From: Nostoc sp. 'Peltigera membranacea cyanobiont' N6
GTDB taxonomy: Bacteria; Cyanobacteriota; Cyanobacteriia; Cyanobacteriales; Nostocaceae
NCBI RefSeq assembly: GCF_002949735.1
Contig: NZ_CP026681.1
Span: 1,798,001-1,862,000, forward strand
DNA: 64,000 nucleotides
Direction: 5' to 3'
Below are positions 35,606-43,568 of the stretch, piece by piece. The number at the start of each line of letters is the position of its first letter. Within the stretch, counting starts at the first letter, position 1. Both the position numbers and the translations under genes were made by a program. A model generated the notes under the pieces. It had not been told where the DNA came from and made no database searches. It saw nothing but the letters and a program-made list of their open reading frames with translations.

Positions 35606-36034
35606 GTGTTAACTCAGAATGAAAAACTGCTTTTAATTGGTCAGGTAACAGATATAAGCGGAATCCCTATCAGGACAATTCGCTATTACGAGAGTTTAGG
35701 TTTACTCAAGTCCTCAAGACGAACAGAGGGAGGCTTCCGTCAGTTTTCATTGGATGTGCTGACTCGTCTAGCCTTTATTAAAAGGGCACAAAATCTTGGT
35801 CTTAGTCTAGAGGAGATTGGAAATATTCTTCAGGTCTACGATCAAGGACAAGCTCCTTGTGGTGAAATTAAAGAAAAGCTTGAAGACAAGCTTTTACACA
35901 TCGATCGCCAAATCGATCAATTGTTAACTTTACGTTCTGAAATAAAGGGATTACTTTCAGGCTGGAAGAATACTAGCGATCGCTATGAAGATACAATTTG
36001 TCCTATTATTCAAAACATCCCTGTTAGCGGATAG
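35606..36034 (+). CDS. MerR family metal-responsive regulator
   Basis: The N-terminal MerR winged helix is clear: IGQVTDISGIPIRTIRYYESLGLL, GFRQF and LTRLAFIKRAQNLGLSLEEI. A dimerisation coiled coil follows. Cysteines lie at C85 (APCGEIK) and C132 (ICPII) counted from the GTG start at 35606; a TTG at 35591 would add 5 residues. The CPII end resembles CueR, but the first CueR cysteine (8 residues earlier) is a serine here, and C85 matches the MerR/ZntR helix cysteine. The final residues and stop come from a dispersed repeat. The neighbouring copper genes and their MerR-type promoter make copper the likely signal. Confidence 0.85.
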   Translation: MLTQNEKLLLIGQVTDISGIPIRTIRYYESLGLLKSSRRTEGGFRQFSLDVLTRLAFIKRAQNLGLSLEEIGNILQVYDQGQAPCGEIKEKLEDKLLHIDRQIDQLLTLRSEIKGLLSGWKNTSDRYEDTICPIIQNIPVSG

Positions 36035-36056
36035 CTATGGTTTAGCCCGTGCTAAG
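36021..36056. repeat. CTGTTAGCGGATAGCTA..TTTAGCCC repeat at the merR end
   Basis: This copy codes the last residues PVSG and the TAG stop of merR. A near-identical copy without a gene is at 26318-26349. Confidence 0.65.
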
Positions 36057-36082
36057 TCTTAAAAAGTAAAAATAGAATGACA

Positions 36083-36310
36083 TCAGGACTCAGGACTTTT
36101 ATAGAGGAGAAACCACCATAACTCTAATCCAATCAAGGCTAAACCAGCGATCGCAACACCAACTTTCAAGCCCAAAGGTTGCTCAATGCGTTGAAATTGG
36201 CTGGCTTGTGCTGACGAGTGGGCTGGCATTTCTGCTAATGTTACACCTGATGTTCCAGTGAGAAGCACTAAAGCTGTCAGGCTTCCCCAAAGCATTTTTT
36301 TACTGAACAT
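36083..36310 (-). CDS. Small membrane protein of the copper operon
   Basis: The 75-residue protein has an N-terminal signal-like segment (residues 6-26, ending LAEMPAHSS) and a second hydrophobic helix (about 50-70, VGVAIAGLALIGLELWWFLLY). Between them is a short polar stretch with a histidine. I do not know a named family. It starts 19 bases after the copper ATPase stop on the same strand, so it is probably cotranscribed and may help copper export or delivery. Confidence 0.7.
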   Translation of the reverse strand: MFSKKMLWGSLTALVLLTGTSGVTLAEMPAHSSAQASQFQRIEQPLGLKVGVAIAGLALIGLELWWFLLYKSPES

Positions 36311-36329
36311 TTCCTAAATTACCCTGCAA

Positions 36330-38657
36330 TTATGAGATAGCTTTTGGTTGAAAGTTACGCAATCTGAGGGCATTGCTAACAACAGATAGCGAAGAAAGAG
36401 CCATCGCAGCGCCGGCGATAATTGGATTGAGTAACCAACCAAAAATAGGGAAGAGAATTCCAGCCGCAATGGGAATGCCAATGACGTTGTAAATAAACGC
36501 AAAGAAGAGATTTTGCTTGATATTGTTGATGGTGGCGCGGCTGAGTTGAATTGCTGTGACAATTCCTTGCAAATCTCCAGAAATTAGGGTGATATCGCTA
36601 GCTGCGATCGCTACATCTGTTCCTGTCCCAATCGCAATTCCCACATCAGCCTGTGCTAAGGCTGGTGCATCATTTATACCATCGCCAACCATTGCTACAA
36701 GGGATTGGGGACTGGGGATTGGGGATTGGGGATTGGGAAGAATTTTCCCTAGTCCCCAGTCCCTAGTTCCCAGTTCCCCTCTTTGCAAAGATTGGATAAT
36801 CGCCGCTTTTTGATCTGGACGCACTTCAGCAAATACTCGCTGGATGCCAACTTCTTGAGCGATCGCATCAGCCGTTTTACGATTGTCTCCGGTGAGCATT
36901 ACTACTTCTAAACCTAGCTTCTGTAAAGCTTTCACCACTGCTATCGATGAAGGTTTGAGGGCATCGGCAATACCCATGATTCCTTGTAGTTCGCCATCTA
37001 CAGCAATCAAAATGACTGTTTTACCAGCCGCTTCCCAAGCATCTTTATACTGCTGGAGAGCAATAATATTAATTCCAAGTTCTGTTAACCAGCGTTGTGT
37101 ACCAATTTGCACAAGTTGATTTGAAACAACTGCTTGCACACCACTACCTGCGTTAGCTATGAAGTTTTGTGCATCTATTAAACTCACTTCTTGAGACTGG
37201 GCATATTTCACCACCGCTTCAGCTAAAGGATGCTCAGAGTTCCGTTCCACTGTTGCTGCTAACTGTAAAAGCTTGATTTCATTGCCATTAGCTGTACCGT
37301 TAACAGTTACAAAATCTGTAACCGTGGGTTTACCCTGAGTCAAAGTACCAGTTTTATCTAAAACGATGATTTGAATTTTGTGTGCTAGTTCTAAGCTGTC
37401 AGCACCCTTAATCAAGATGCCATTTTCTGCACCTTTGCCCGTCCCCACCATCACAGATGTGGGGGTAGCTAAACCCAAAGCACAAGGACAAGCAATAATT
37501 AGTACACCCACCGTTGTCATTATTGCTAAGGTGAGGTTGCCAGTGAAATTAAACCAAATGACGAAAGTGGCGATCGCAACGGCAATCACAGCTGGTACAA
37601 ACCATCCTGTCACCCGATCTGCCAAACGCTGAATGGGTGCTTTAGAACCTTGTGCCTGTTGCACTAGTTTGACGATTTGAGCCAAAAACGTATCATTTCC
37701 GACTCGTGTCACCCGAAACTGAAACGCACCCGCACCGTTAATCGTTGCCCCAATCACCTCATCTCCTGGCTGCTTTTTCACTGGCAAACTTTCACCAGTC
37801 ACCATCGCTTCATCTACCGTCGAAGCACCTGCAATCACTTCGCCATCTACCGGAATCTTCTCGCCAGGACGGACTAAAATCACATCATTAATTCTGACTT
37901 CGGCGATGGGAACATCAACTTCTACACCACCACGGATAACTCTGGCATCTCTGGCTTGCAATCCGATCAGTTTGCGGATGGCTTCAGAAGTTTCTCCCCT
38001 AGCGCGATTTTCTAACAACCGCCCCAATAAAATTAAAGTAATAACAATGGCAGCAACTTCATAATAAACATGAGGTATCAAGCCCTGAGCAATAAAAAAT
38101 TTCGGGAAAACAGTGACAAATAAAGAATATAGATACGCTGCACTTGTACCCAAAGCAATCAGCGTGTCCATCGTCGCCGTATGGCGCTTGAGAGATTTCC
38201 AGCCATTGCGGTAAAAAGATCCGCCACACCACAATATAACGGGTGTTGTCAGCACTAACTGTACCCAAGGATTTTGCAGGAAGTTGGGAATTAAGGAGAA
38301 GTTTAGCCCAGTCATCATCGGCAACGACCCCAAAAATAGGAAAATGCTGATTACACCTCCCACAACTACTTTAAGCAAGAGTTCGCGTTGTAATGCTTGC
38401 CTATTCGCTTTTTCGGCATCATCTTCTTCAGAGAGCAATTCTTCCTGGAGTGAGTAAGAAGAGTATCCAGCAGATGCGATCGCAGCTTGAATTTTCTCTA
38501 AATTGGCTAGAGAGCGATCGTACTTGATAGTGGCTTGTTCTGCTCCAAAGTTAACGTTGCAGTCAATCACCCCAGAAACAGAGCGAATTGCCTTTTCGAT
38601 GTTGTTAGCGCAACCAGCGCAACTCATGCCTCGAAGTTTGAGTGTGAGAGTATCCAT
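36330..38657 (-). CDS. copA: Copper-translocating P1B-type ATPase
   Basis: This 775-residue ATPase moves Cu(I) across a membrane. It has an N-terminal HMA domain with MSCAGC (C13, C16), eight predicted membrane helices, the transmembrane metal motif CPC (near residue 391), the phosphorylation site DKTGTLT (near 432) and GDGINDAP. Between ALQRGE-like residues near 626 and VAMVGDGIND, about 26 codons of GGGATTG-type heptamer repeat are inserted in frame (reading GTRDWGLGK...NPQSPIPSPQS). Homologues go straight from the SLQ helix to VAMVGDG. The start has no ribosome binding site because heptamer repeats also fill the upstream region. CtaA/PacS are the cyanobacterial types; which one this is cannot be told. 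Confidence 0.93.
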   Translation of the reverse strand: MDTLTLKLRGMSCAGCANNIEKAIRSVSGVIDCNVNFGAEQATIKYDRSLANLEKIQAAIASAGYSSYSLQEELLSEEDDAEKANRQALQRELLLKVVVGGVISIFLFLGSLPMMTGLNFSLIPNFLQNPWVQLVLTTPVILWCGGSFYRNGWKSLKRHTATMDTLIALGTSAAYLYSLFVTVFPKFFIAQGLIPHVYYEVAAIVITLILLGRLLENRARGETSEAIRKLIGLQARDARVIRGGVEVDVPIAEVRINDVILVRPGEKIPVDGEVIAGASTVDEAMVTGESLPVKKQPGDEVIGATINGAGAFQFRVTRVGNDTFLAQIVKLVQQAQGSKAPIQRLADRVTGWFVPAVIAVAIATFVIWFNFTGNLTLAIMTTVGVLIIACPCALGLATPTSVMVGTGKGAENGILIKGADSLELAHKIQIIVLDKTGTLTQGKPTVTDFVTVNGTANGNEIKLLQLAATVERNSEHPLAEAVVKYAQSQEVSLIDAQNFIANAGSGVQAVVSNQLVQIGTQRWLTELGINIIALQQYKDAWEAAGKTVILIAVDGELQGIMGIADALKPSSIAVVKALQKLGLEVVMLTGDNRKTADAIAQEVGIQRVFAEVRPDQKAAIIQSLQRGELGTRDWGLGKILPNPQSPIPSPQSLVAMVGDGINDAPALAQADVGIAIGTGTDVAIAASDITLISGDLQGIVTAIQLSRATINNIKQNLFFAFIYNVIGIPIAAGILFPIFGWLLNPIIAGAAMALSSLSVVSNALRLRNFQPKAIS
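36702..36780. repeat. GGGATTG-type heptamer repeat inside copA
   Basis: GGGGACTGGGGATTGGGGATTGG and its inverse (CCCCAGTCCCTAGTTCCC) form a fold-back heptamer tract of about 78 bases. It is in frame with copA and contains no stop on the coding strand. Confidence 0.85.
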
Positions 38658-38706
38658 GCTGGGGACTGGGGGTTGGGGACTGGGAATTGGGAATTGGGAA
38701 TTGGAA
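38658..38706. repeat. Heptamer repeat between chaperone and ATPase genes
   Basis: GGGGACTGGGGGTTGGGGACTGGGAATTGGGAATTGGGAATTGG directly precedes the copA start codon and replaces any recognisable ribosome binding site. Confidence 0.8.
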
Positions 38707-38780
38707 ACAGAGGGAAAAAGTTAGAGGGCAAATGGATAGTTCTTTCCTTTACTTAGTACTCAGTCCCCAATCCCCTTTCT

Positions 38781-38975
38781 TTAGCCGGCTGGATAGCCAG
38801 CAGCAGCTAACGCTTCCTTAATTGCTGTTTCTGATGCTTGAGTTTCTACACTGACAAGCTTGGTTGTGGGATCTGCCTGAATGCTGGCATTAGCATCGAC
38901 TGCCTGAAGTGCTTTGGTGATGGTACTTGCACAAACAGAACAAGACATATTGGGAACTGTGAGTTGGAGAGTCAT
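38781..38975 (-). CDS. Heavy-metal-associated domain protein, Atx1-like copper chaperone
   Basis: This 64-residue protein is a single HMA domain: LTVPNMSCSVCASTI with metal ligands C12 and C15, ending in the usual EALAAAGYP. Atx1-type chaperones carry Cu(I) in the cytoplasm and hand it to P-type ATPases such as the product of the next gene. The start lies about 60 bases after a MerR-type promoter. The gene is first of chaperone, copA and small membrane protein. Confidence 0.92.
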   Translation of the reverse strand: MTLQLTVPNMSCSVCASTITKALQAVDANASIQADPTTKLVSVETQASETAIKEALAAAGYPAG

Positions 38976-39040
38976 AGATTTACGGGATAATAATGAACAA
39001 CCTAGCCAGAAATAACTGAAAAGAGAGTCGCCTTGAATTC

Positions 39041-39073
39041 ATACTAGACTCTCTAGCCCGCTGGAGAGTCTAG
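39041..39073 (-). promoter_or_regulatory. MerR-type promoter of the copper operon
   Basis: A perfect palindrome CTAGACTCTC/GAGAGTCTAG (39044-39053 and 39064-39073, spacer 10) lies upstream of the chaperone gene. On the minus strand a -35-like TAGACT (39072-39067) and a -10-like TAGTAT (39046-39041) are 20 bases apart. A palindrome inside an over-long spacer is the hallmark of MerR-controlled promoters. Confidence 0.65.
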
Positions 39074-39326
39074 AGAATTTTAAAAGTTTTTTGCTAAAGT
39101 TCAAATTTGTTTAGAGATGTAGTGCATAAATCGCTAAAGAATACAAAATACTACAAAACACTTGTCTCCTCATGCAAGTGTGTGTTATCAAGGCTATATA
39201 ACTGTTGTTTTCCCCACAATTCCGGGAAAATAACCCTCCCCAACACCTGAGACGCGGCTGCTGAACCCAAGTCTCCTCCTCTCTTCACAACAAAGAGTCT
39301 TTTTTAAGGCTCTATTTGGAGTTTTC

Positions 39327-40766
39327 ATGCAGCCAAAAAATTTAAAGCGTCTCCTGCGTGCTTTAGAGCGGCAGGGTTTGGATGTAAGTTACAACGATCG
39401 CACTTATTCTGTCCGTTTAGTTAATTCTCCTGATGCACCTGTAGCGGAAGTGCTTCTGCCAGAAGGCTTCCCCGTAGAAGCTAAGGCGCTGAAGCAGTTA
39501 GCGAATTTGGCAAGTGTCCGCCACCCGTCAGGTGGATGCGTTTGTCGGGCCTGTGCAACACCTGACTTTCACCCAGGTGATGCAGGTGTTGCCATTGGTT
39601 CAATTGTGGAAACCGTTGGTCAGGTTATTCCTGGCGCTGTCGGTTCTGACATCAATTGTGGAATGCGCCTGCACGTTGCTGATTTGACAATCGAGGAATT
39701 CTTAGCAAAGCGCGACCAATTCGTAGAAAAAATGAAGGGGGATTACTTCTTTGGTACGCGTGATGTGACAATGACTGCTGAGGCAATGCGATCGCTATTT
39801 CAATACGGAGTTTTAGGTTGGCTGGATGCCATGCTAAATCGGGCTACGGGGAGTGTAGTCAAATCTGATTTGCAACAACTAGCCCAAGAGAGCGATCGCA
39901 TCTTTTTAGGTGGTTCAATGGATGGTGACTGGAAACTTGCACCTGAAGAATTGGTTCCCGATACCGGATTGGTACGCGATGGCGGATTAGCAACCATTGG
40001 CGGGGGCAATCATTTTGTAGAAGTGCAGCGAGTTGATAAAGTTGAAAATCGCACCCTTGCCCATGCTTGGGGAGTGCGCGAGGGACAACTAGCTTTTATG
40101 ATTCATTCTGGTTCCCGAAATGTGGGTAAGTATATTGGGGGAATGTGGCGAGATAAAGCTAAGGCGACTTGGCAAAAAGGTCTGAAGTACCCTGATTCTC
40201 AGATTTTTCCTCTCTCTAACCATTCTCACCCCGAATTAGTCGCCAGTTACTTGCAAGCCGAGGCTACTGCTGCTAACTATGGCTTTATCAACCGTTTGCT
40301 GTTAGCAGAACTGCTACGTCTGCGTTTACGGGAAGTATACAAAGATGTGGAAGCACCTCTAGTTTACGACTTGCCGCATAACATCACCTTACCAGAAGGT
40401 CAAGGATGGGTAACACGCAAGGGTGCAAGTCCAGCCCATGCAGGGCAACCAGTGATTATTCCTGGTTCAATGGGTACTGATTCTTATCTGATGGTGGGTA
40501 GAGGCAATCCAGCGTTTTGTAATTCGGCCTCACATGGGGCGGGAAGAATTTTTTCTCGCTTCGACCTCAATCGCAGAGGTGCATCTCAAAGTGAGGCAGA
40601 ACTGGGATTAACTGGCGTAGACTGCATAACCTTGCGTGAAGAACGCCGCATTGAAGAAGCACCAGCCGCCTACAAACCGATTCAGTCTGTGATTGATGTG
40701 CAAGTGGAGGCAAAAATGGTAGACGTTGTGGCGCGATTGAGTCCGGTATTGACGTTTAAGGCGTAG
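39327..40766 (+). CDS. rtcB: RtcB family RNA ligase
   Basis: RtcB joins 2',3'-cyclic phosphate and 5'-OH RNA ends using GTP and manganese. The family motifs appear in order: PDFHPGDAGVAIG, GSDINCGMR (the metal cysteine), GGGNHFVE, IHSGSRNVG, RKGASPA, PGSMGT, SHGAGR with the guanylylated histidine region, and a terminal DVVARLSPVLTFK. The 479 residues fit. Some motifs differ from E. coli RtcB (GSDINCG for GVDIGCG), so it belongs to a divergent branch. The substrate, tRNA repair or splicing, is not shown by the context. Confidence 0.92.
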   Translation: MQPKNLKRLLRALERQGLDVSYNDRTYSVRLVNSPDAPVAEVLLPEGFPVEAKALKQLANLASVRHPSGGCVCRACATPDFHPGDAGVAIGSIVETVGQVIPGAVGSDINCGMRLHVADLTIEEFLAKRDQFVEKMKGDYFFGTRDVTMTAEAMRSLFQYGVLGWLDAMLNRATGSVVKSDLQQLAQESDRIFLGGSMDGDWKLAPEELVPDTGLVRDGGLATIGGGNHFVEVQRVDKVENRTLAHAWGVREGQLAFMIHSGSRNVGKYIGGMWRDKAKATWQKGLKYPDSQIFPLSNHSHPELVASYLQAEATAANYGFINRLLLAELLRLRLREVYKDVEAPLVYDLPHNITLPEGQGWVTRKGASPAHAGQPVIIPGSMGTDSYLMVGRGNPAFCNSASHGAGRIFSRFDLNRRGASQSEAELGLTGVDCITLREERRIEEAPAAYKPIQSVIDVQVEAKMVDVVARLSPVLTFKA

Positions 40767-40780
40767 CTCTAAATAAAAAG

Positions 40781-40800
40781 CCCCTGGTGTTAACCAGGGG
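40781..40800 (+). terminator. Hairpin after rtcB
   Basis: CCCCTGGT (40781-40788), loop GTTA, ACCAGGGG (40793-40800). The stem is strong and lies 15 bases after the stop, but the following sequence has only a weak T-run. Confidence 0.6.
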
Positions 40801-40937
40801 TATCCATCTTTATTCCCTGATATTAGAATCGCATCTGTGAAGTGATAGCAAATCCGTACTAATGCAATTAATGCATAAAGTTTATGATATTTTTGCAATC
40901 AGCTAGATAGGATTTATACCAAGTTGCAAATTATACA

Positions 40938-40978
40938 GTGAAGCATCCTAGATAAAACTTCTATCTAGGATGCTTCAC
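40938..40978. terminator. Perfect 17-bp hairpin between convergent rtcB and pgi
   Basis: Bases 40938-40954 (GTGAAGCATCCTAGATA) are exactly complementary to 40962-40978, with a 7-base loop. The hairpin lies between two convergent genes and may end both transcripts, although T-runs are weak on both sides. Confidence 0.6.
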
Positions 40979-41039
40979 AATAAAAAATTGTTGATTATAC
41001 AACAATTAGGGACAAAATGTGATATTTACACTAGAGCTA

Positions 41040-42626
41040 TCAGCTAGCAGAAACAGTTAAACTGCCGGGTTTCTGAAGATCGCCTTGCAAAACCACACCT
41101 CGCTGATTGGCATGGATATGACGCAAAATCTTGTAAATTGCCTCAACTTGCTCTGATGCACCTGCTTTCTGGGCAAGTTCTTCAAGAGAAAGAGGAGTTT
41201 TTTCTTTTTGGAGGACTGCTACCACTCGTGTTTGCAAATCGAGAATGGAGGCGGCAGCTTTTTTGCCAGCTTCTACCCCTGGCTGATGGTAGGCATTGAC
41301 GTTAACTAAGCTTGCATATAAACCAACAGCGCGTTCATACAAAGCAATTAATGCCCCTACGGTTCGGGGATTAACTTGGGGAATAGTGACTGTAATCGAA
41401 TCGCGGTGATTTTCATAAAGTGCTTGTCGGGTTCCTTGGAGAAAACCGGAAAGATAGTCGCCTGATGTAACTCCCGGATCTATTTCAGTAGATGGGCCTT
41501 GACGATCTTCTAATACTTCAACGAAGGTAGCAAAGAAATTCGCTACACCTTCACGTAACTGTTGAACGTAAGCATGTTGATCTGTTGAGCCTTTGTTACC
41601 ATAAACGGCGATGCCTTGATGGACAACCTTACCGTCTAAGTCTTTTTCTTTGCCCAAGGATTCCATCACCAACTGTTGCAAATAGCGACTGAATAAAAAT
41701 AAGCTGTCCTTGTAAGGTAGGACAACCATATCTTTTTCGCCCTTTCCATTGCCTGCAAAGTACCAAGACAAAGCAAGCAAGGCTGCTGGGTTATTTTTCA
41801 CATCAGGGACGCGGGTAGCGTCATCCATCTCTTTTGCACCATCTAGGATGGCGCGAACATCAATGCCTTGTAATGCGGCTGGTACTAGCCCCACAGCAGA
41901 CATTTCTGAGGTCCGCCCTCCTACCCAGTCATACATGGGAAATCTGGCTAGCCAACCTTCATCTTTGGCTAGTTTATCGAGATTGCTATCAACGCTGGTA
42001 ATTGCTACCGCATATTGAGCAAATTCCAAATTGTGTCCGGCGTAAGCTTTTTTAACTTCAATCATGCCGTTGCGGGGTTCCGGCGTTCCCCCAGATTTAG
42101 ATATCACCAATACCAAAGTGCTGGCGAGGCTATTTCGGAGATGATTGATAACGCGATCGATACCTGCCGGATCGTTGTTATCGATAAAGTGAAGTTTCAG
42201 GGGTGGGAAATCAGGAGCAAGGGCTTCTGCGACGAATTGGGGGCCGAGGGCGGAACCACCAATGCCAATGGAGATAATATCCGTGAAGCGGCTTGCTCTG
42301 GGAGGATGAATAGCACCTGTTTGGACTTTTTCCGCAAAGGCTTCGATTTGTTCTAGGGTTTGGACTATTTCTTGTGTAAGTTCTGGAGTTGGCGCTAAAT
42401 CAGGATTTCGCAGCCAGTAGTGTCCAACCATACGGTTCTCGTCGGGATTTGCGATCGCTCCCTTCTCCAGTTCAGCCATATCCGCAAACGCCTTGTCAAA
42501 CTTCGGCTGCAACGATTCCACAAAGGCATCATCGAACCGCATTCGACTTATGTCTAAGTACAGTCCCAATCCCTCGTGGAAATATAACCAGTTTTGGTAT
42601 CGTTGCCAAAGTGCCCTAGCATCCAT
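41040..42626 (-). CDS. pgi: Glucose-6-phosphate isomerase
   Basis: Pgi interconverts glucose 6-phosphate and fructose 6-phosphate in glycolysis, gluconeogenesis and the oxidative pentose phosphate pathway. Signatures include SIGIGGSALGP, ISKSGGTPEPRNG, YDWVGGRTSEMSAVG, and the active-site KGSTDQHAYVQQL with its histidine. The protein is 528 residues, the cyanobacterial length. No operon partner is evident; a toxin-antitoxin pair follows upstream on the same strand. Confidence 0.96.
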   Translation of the reverse strand: MDARALWQRYQNWLYFHEGLGLYLDISRMRFDDAFVESLQPKFDKAFADMAELEKGAIANPDENRMVGHYWLRNPDLAPTPELTQEIVQTLEQIEAFAEKVQTGAIHPPRASRFTDIISIGIGGSALGPQFVAEALAPDFPPLKLHFIDNNDPAGIDRVINHLRNSLASTLVLVISKSGGTPEPRNGMIEVKKAYAGHNLEFAQYAVAITSVDSNLDKLAKDEGWLARFPMYDWVGGRTSEMSAVGLVPAALQGIDVRAILDGAKEMDDATRVPDVKNNPAALLALSWYFAGNGKGEKDMVVLPYKDSLFLFSRYLQQLVMESLGKEKDLDGKVVHQGIAVYGNKGSTDQHAYVQQLREGVANFFATFVEVLEDRQGPSTEIDPGVTSGDYLSGFLQGTRQALYENHRDSITVTIPQVNPRTVGALIALYERAVGLYASLVNVNAYHQPGVEAGKKAAASILDLQTRVVAVLQKEKTPLSLEELAQKAGASEQVEAIYKILRHIHANQRGVVLQGDLQKPGSLTVSAS

Positions 42627-42738
42627 AGGGAAATCTCAAATAAAGTGTTTTTCAAAAACCAGTTTAATGTAAGGTTATAGCGATCCCTGCCTAGCCTTAT
42701 ACAGTTTACAGTTTTCAGTGTTCCCTTAACTCTTCACT

Positions 42739-42996
42739 TTAAACATCTGGCATAGGGATGACACGTAGAAATTTCACAATTTCACCTCTGATTTCTATAC
42801 CAATCAGGTAATTATCGAGGGTAAAACGGTGAAAAATGCCTTCACCATCAAGCTGTCGCAGTTCTTTTAGATCGGTCAGTTGCCACTTTTGGGCTAACTC
42901 AACAAAGACAAAATCATGCACCCGCTCGTAGGCGGCAGGTTCTAAATTTTTCAGGTCTAGCAAAAAAGACCTTGCATAGCGCATTTCTAGACTCAC
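42739..42996 (-). CDS. RelE/ParE family toxin
   Basis: The 85-residue protein fits the RelE-type toxins that cut mRNA on the ribosome or otherwise block growth. The strand pattern is visible: MRYARSFLLDLKNLEP, then LRQLDGEGIFHRFTLDNYLIGIEIRGEIVKFLRVIP, which ends in the family's usual RVIxR-like strand with proline-methionine after it. It starts at a GTG (42996) or an ATG four codons later. It is downstream of a small helical protein gene by 62 bases, the normal antitoxin-toxin order. Confidence 0.75.
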   Translation of the reverse strand: MSLEMRYARSFLLDLKNLEPAAYERVHDFVFVELAQKWQLTDLKELRQLDGEGIFHRFTLDNYLIGIEIRGEIVKFLRVIPMPDV

Positions 42997-43058
42997 TAGG
43001 CGTTACCTTAACCAAAACTTGAGGGGCCACTGGCACAAGAAAAGAAAGCGCTGCTGAA

Positions 43059-43235
43059 TCAGAAAAACATCAACAGTCGTACCGCTTCTTCATGGGTTAA
43101 TATATCCCACGGTTGCTGCGATCGCTTAACTTGTTGTATCGCTTTGAGCATATAAAAGTCACAATGTAAAGCTTCGAGAACGTTCCAAATGTCTTGCAAA
43201 TCTTCATCGGCTAACTGCTCGATTAAGTGATGCAT
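43059..43235 (-). CDS. Putative antitoxin partner of the RelE-like toxin
   Basis: A 58-residue helical protein beginning MHHLIEQLADEDLQDIWNVLEAL. This opening is common in small cyanobacterial antitoxins. Seven more codons are open upstream to 43256. No clear DNA-binding ribbon-helix-helix is visible; the second half (RSQQPWDILTHEEAVRLL) may bind the toxin. The assignment rests on size, order and neighbour. Confidence 0.6.
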   Translation of the reverse strand: MHHLIEQLADEDLQDIWNVLEALHCDFYMLKAIQQVKRSQQPWDILTHEEAVRLLMFF

Positions 43236-43410
43236 TCTCAGTCGCAGCAAATTCATACGTTAGTTTTTACCTACAACCCAACACCAACAATAAATAGTAT
43301 TCCCACAAAATTAGCAAAGGTTAACGGCAATATAGCACTATGCTCAAGCTACGCTAAAATTTATTCGCCAAGCGTTGAGGGCAGACGGGCAAGGGGTAGG
43401 GAGCAGGGGA

Positions 43411-43448
43411 GGCAGGGGGAGCAGGGGGAGCAGGGGGAGCAGGGGGAG
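43411..43448. repeat. GCAGGGGGA tandem repeat
   Basis: Four head-to-tail copies of the 9-mer GCAGGGGGA, preceded by diverged units from about 43385. Confidence 0.85.
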
Positions 43449-43468
43449 AAGAACTATTAATTATTGCC

Positions 43469-43556
43469 CAATTCCCAATTCCCAATTCCCAATTCCCAAT
43501 TCCCAATTCCCAATGCCCAATTCCCAATGCCCAATTCCCAATTCTTAATTCCCAAA
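43469..43556. repeat. CAATTCC heptamer tandem array
   Basis: About twelve heptamers, mostly CAATTCC with some CAATGCC, run almost to the start codon of the amino-acid permease gene at 43569, so that gene's immediate upstream region is made of repeats. Confidence 0.85.
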
Positions 43557-43568
43557 TAACTATTTAAA

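Noticed and set aside
43381..43560. Possible CRISPR-like array
   Set aside because: The units are 7-9 bases, head to tail and without spacers; these are simple tandem repeats.
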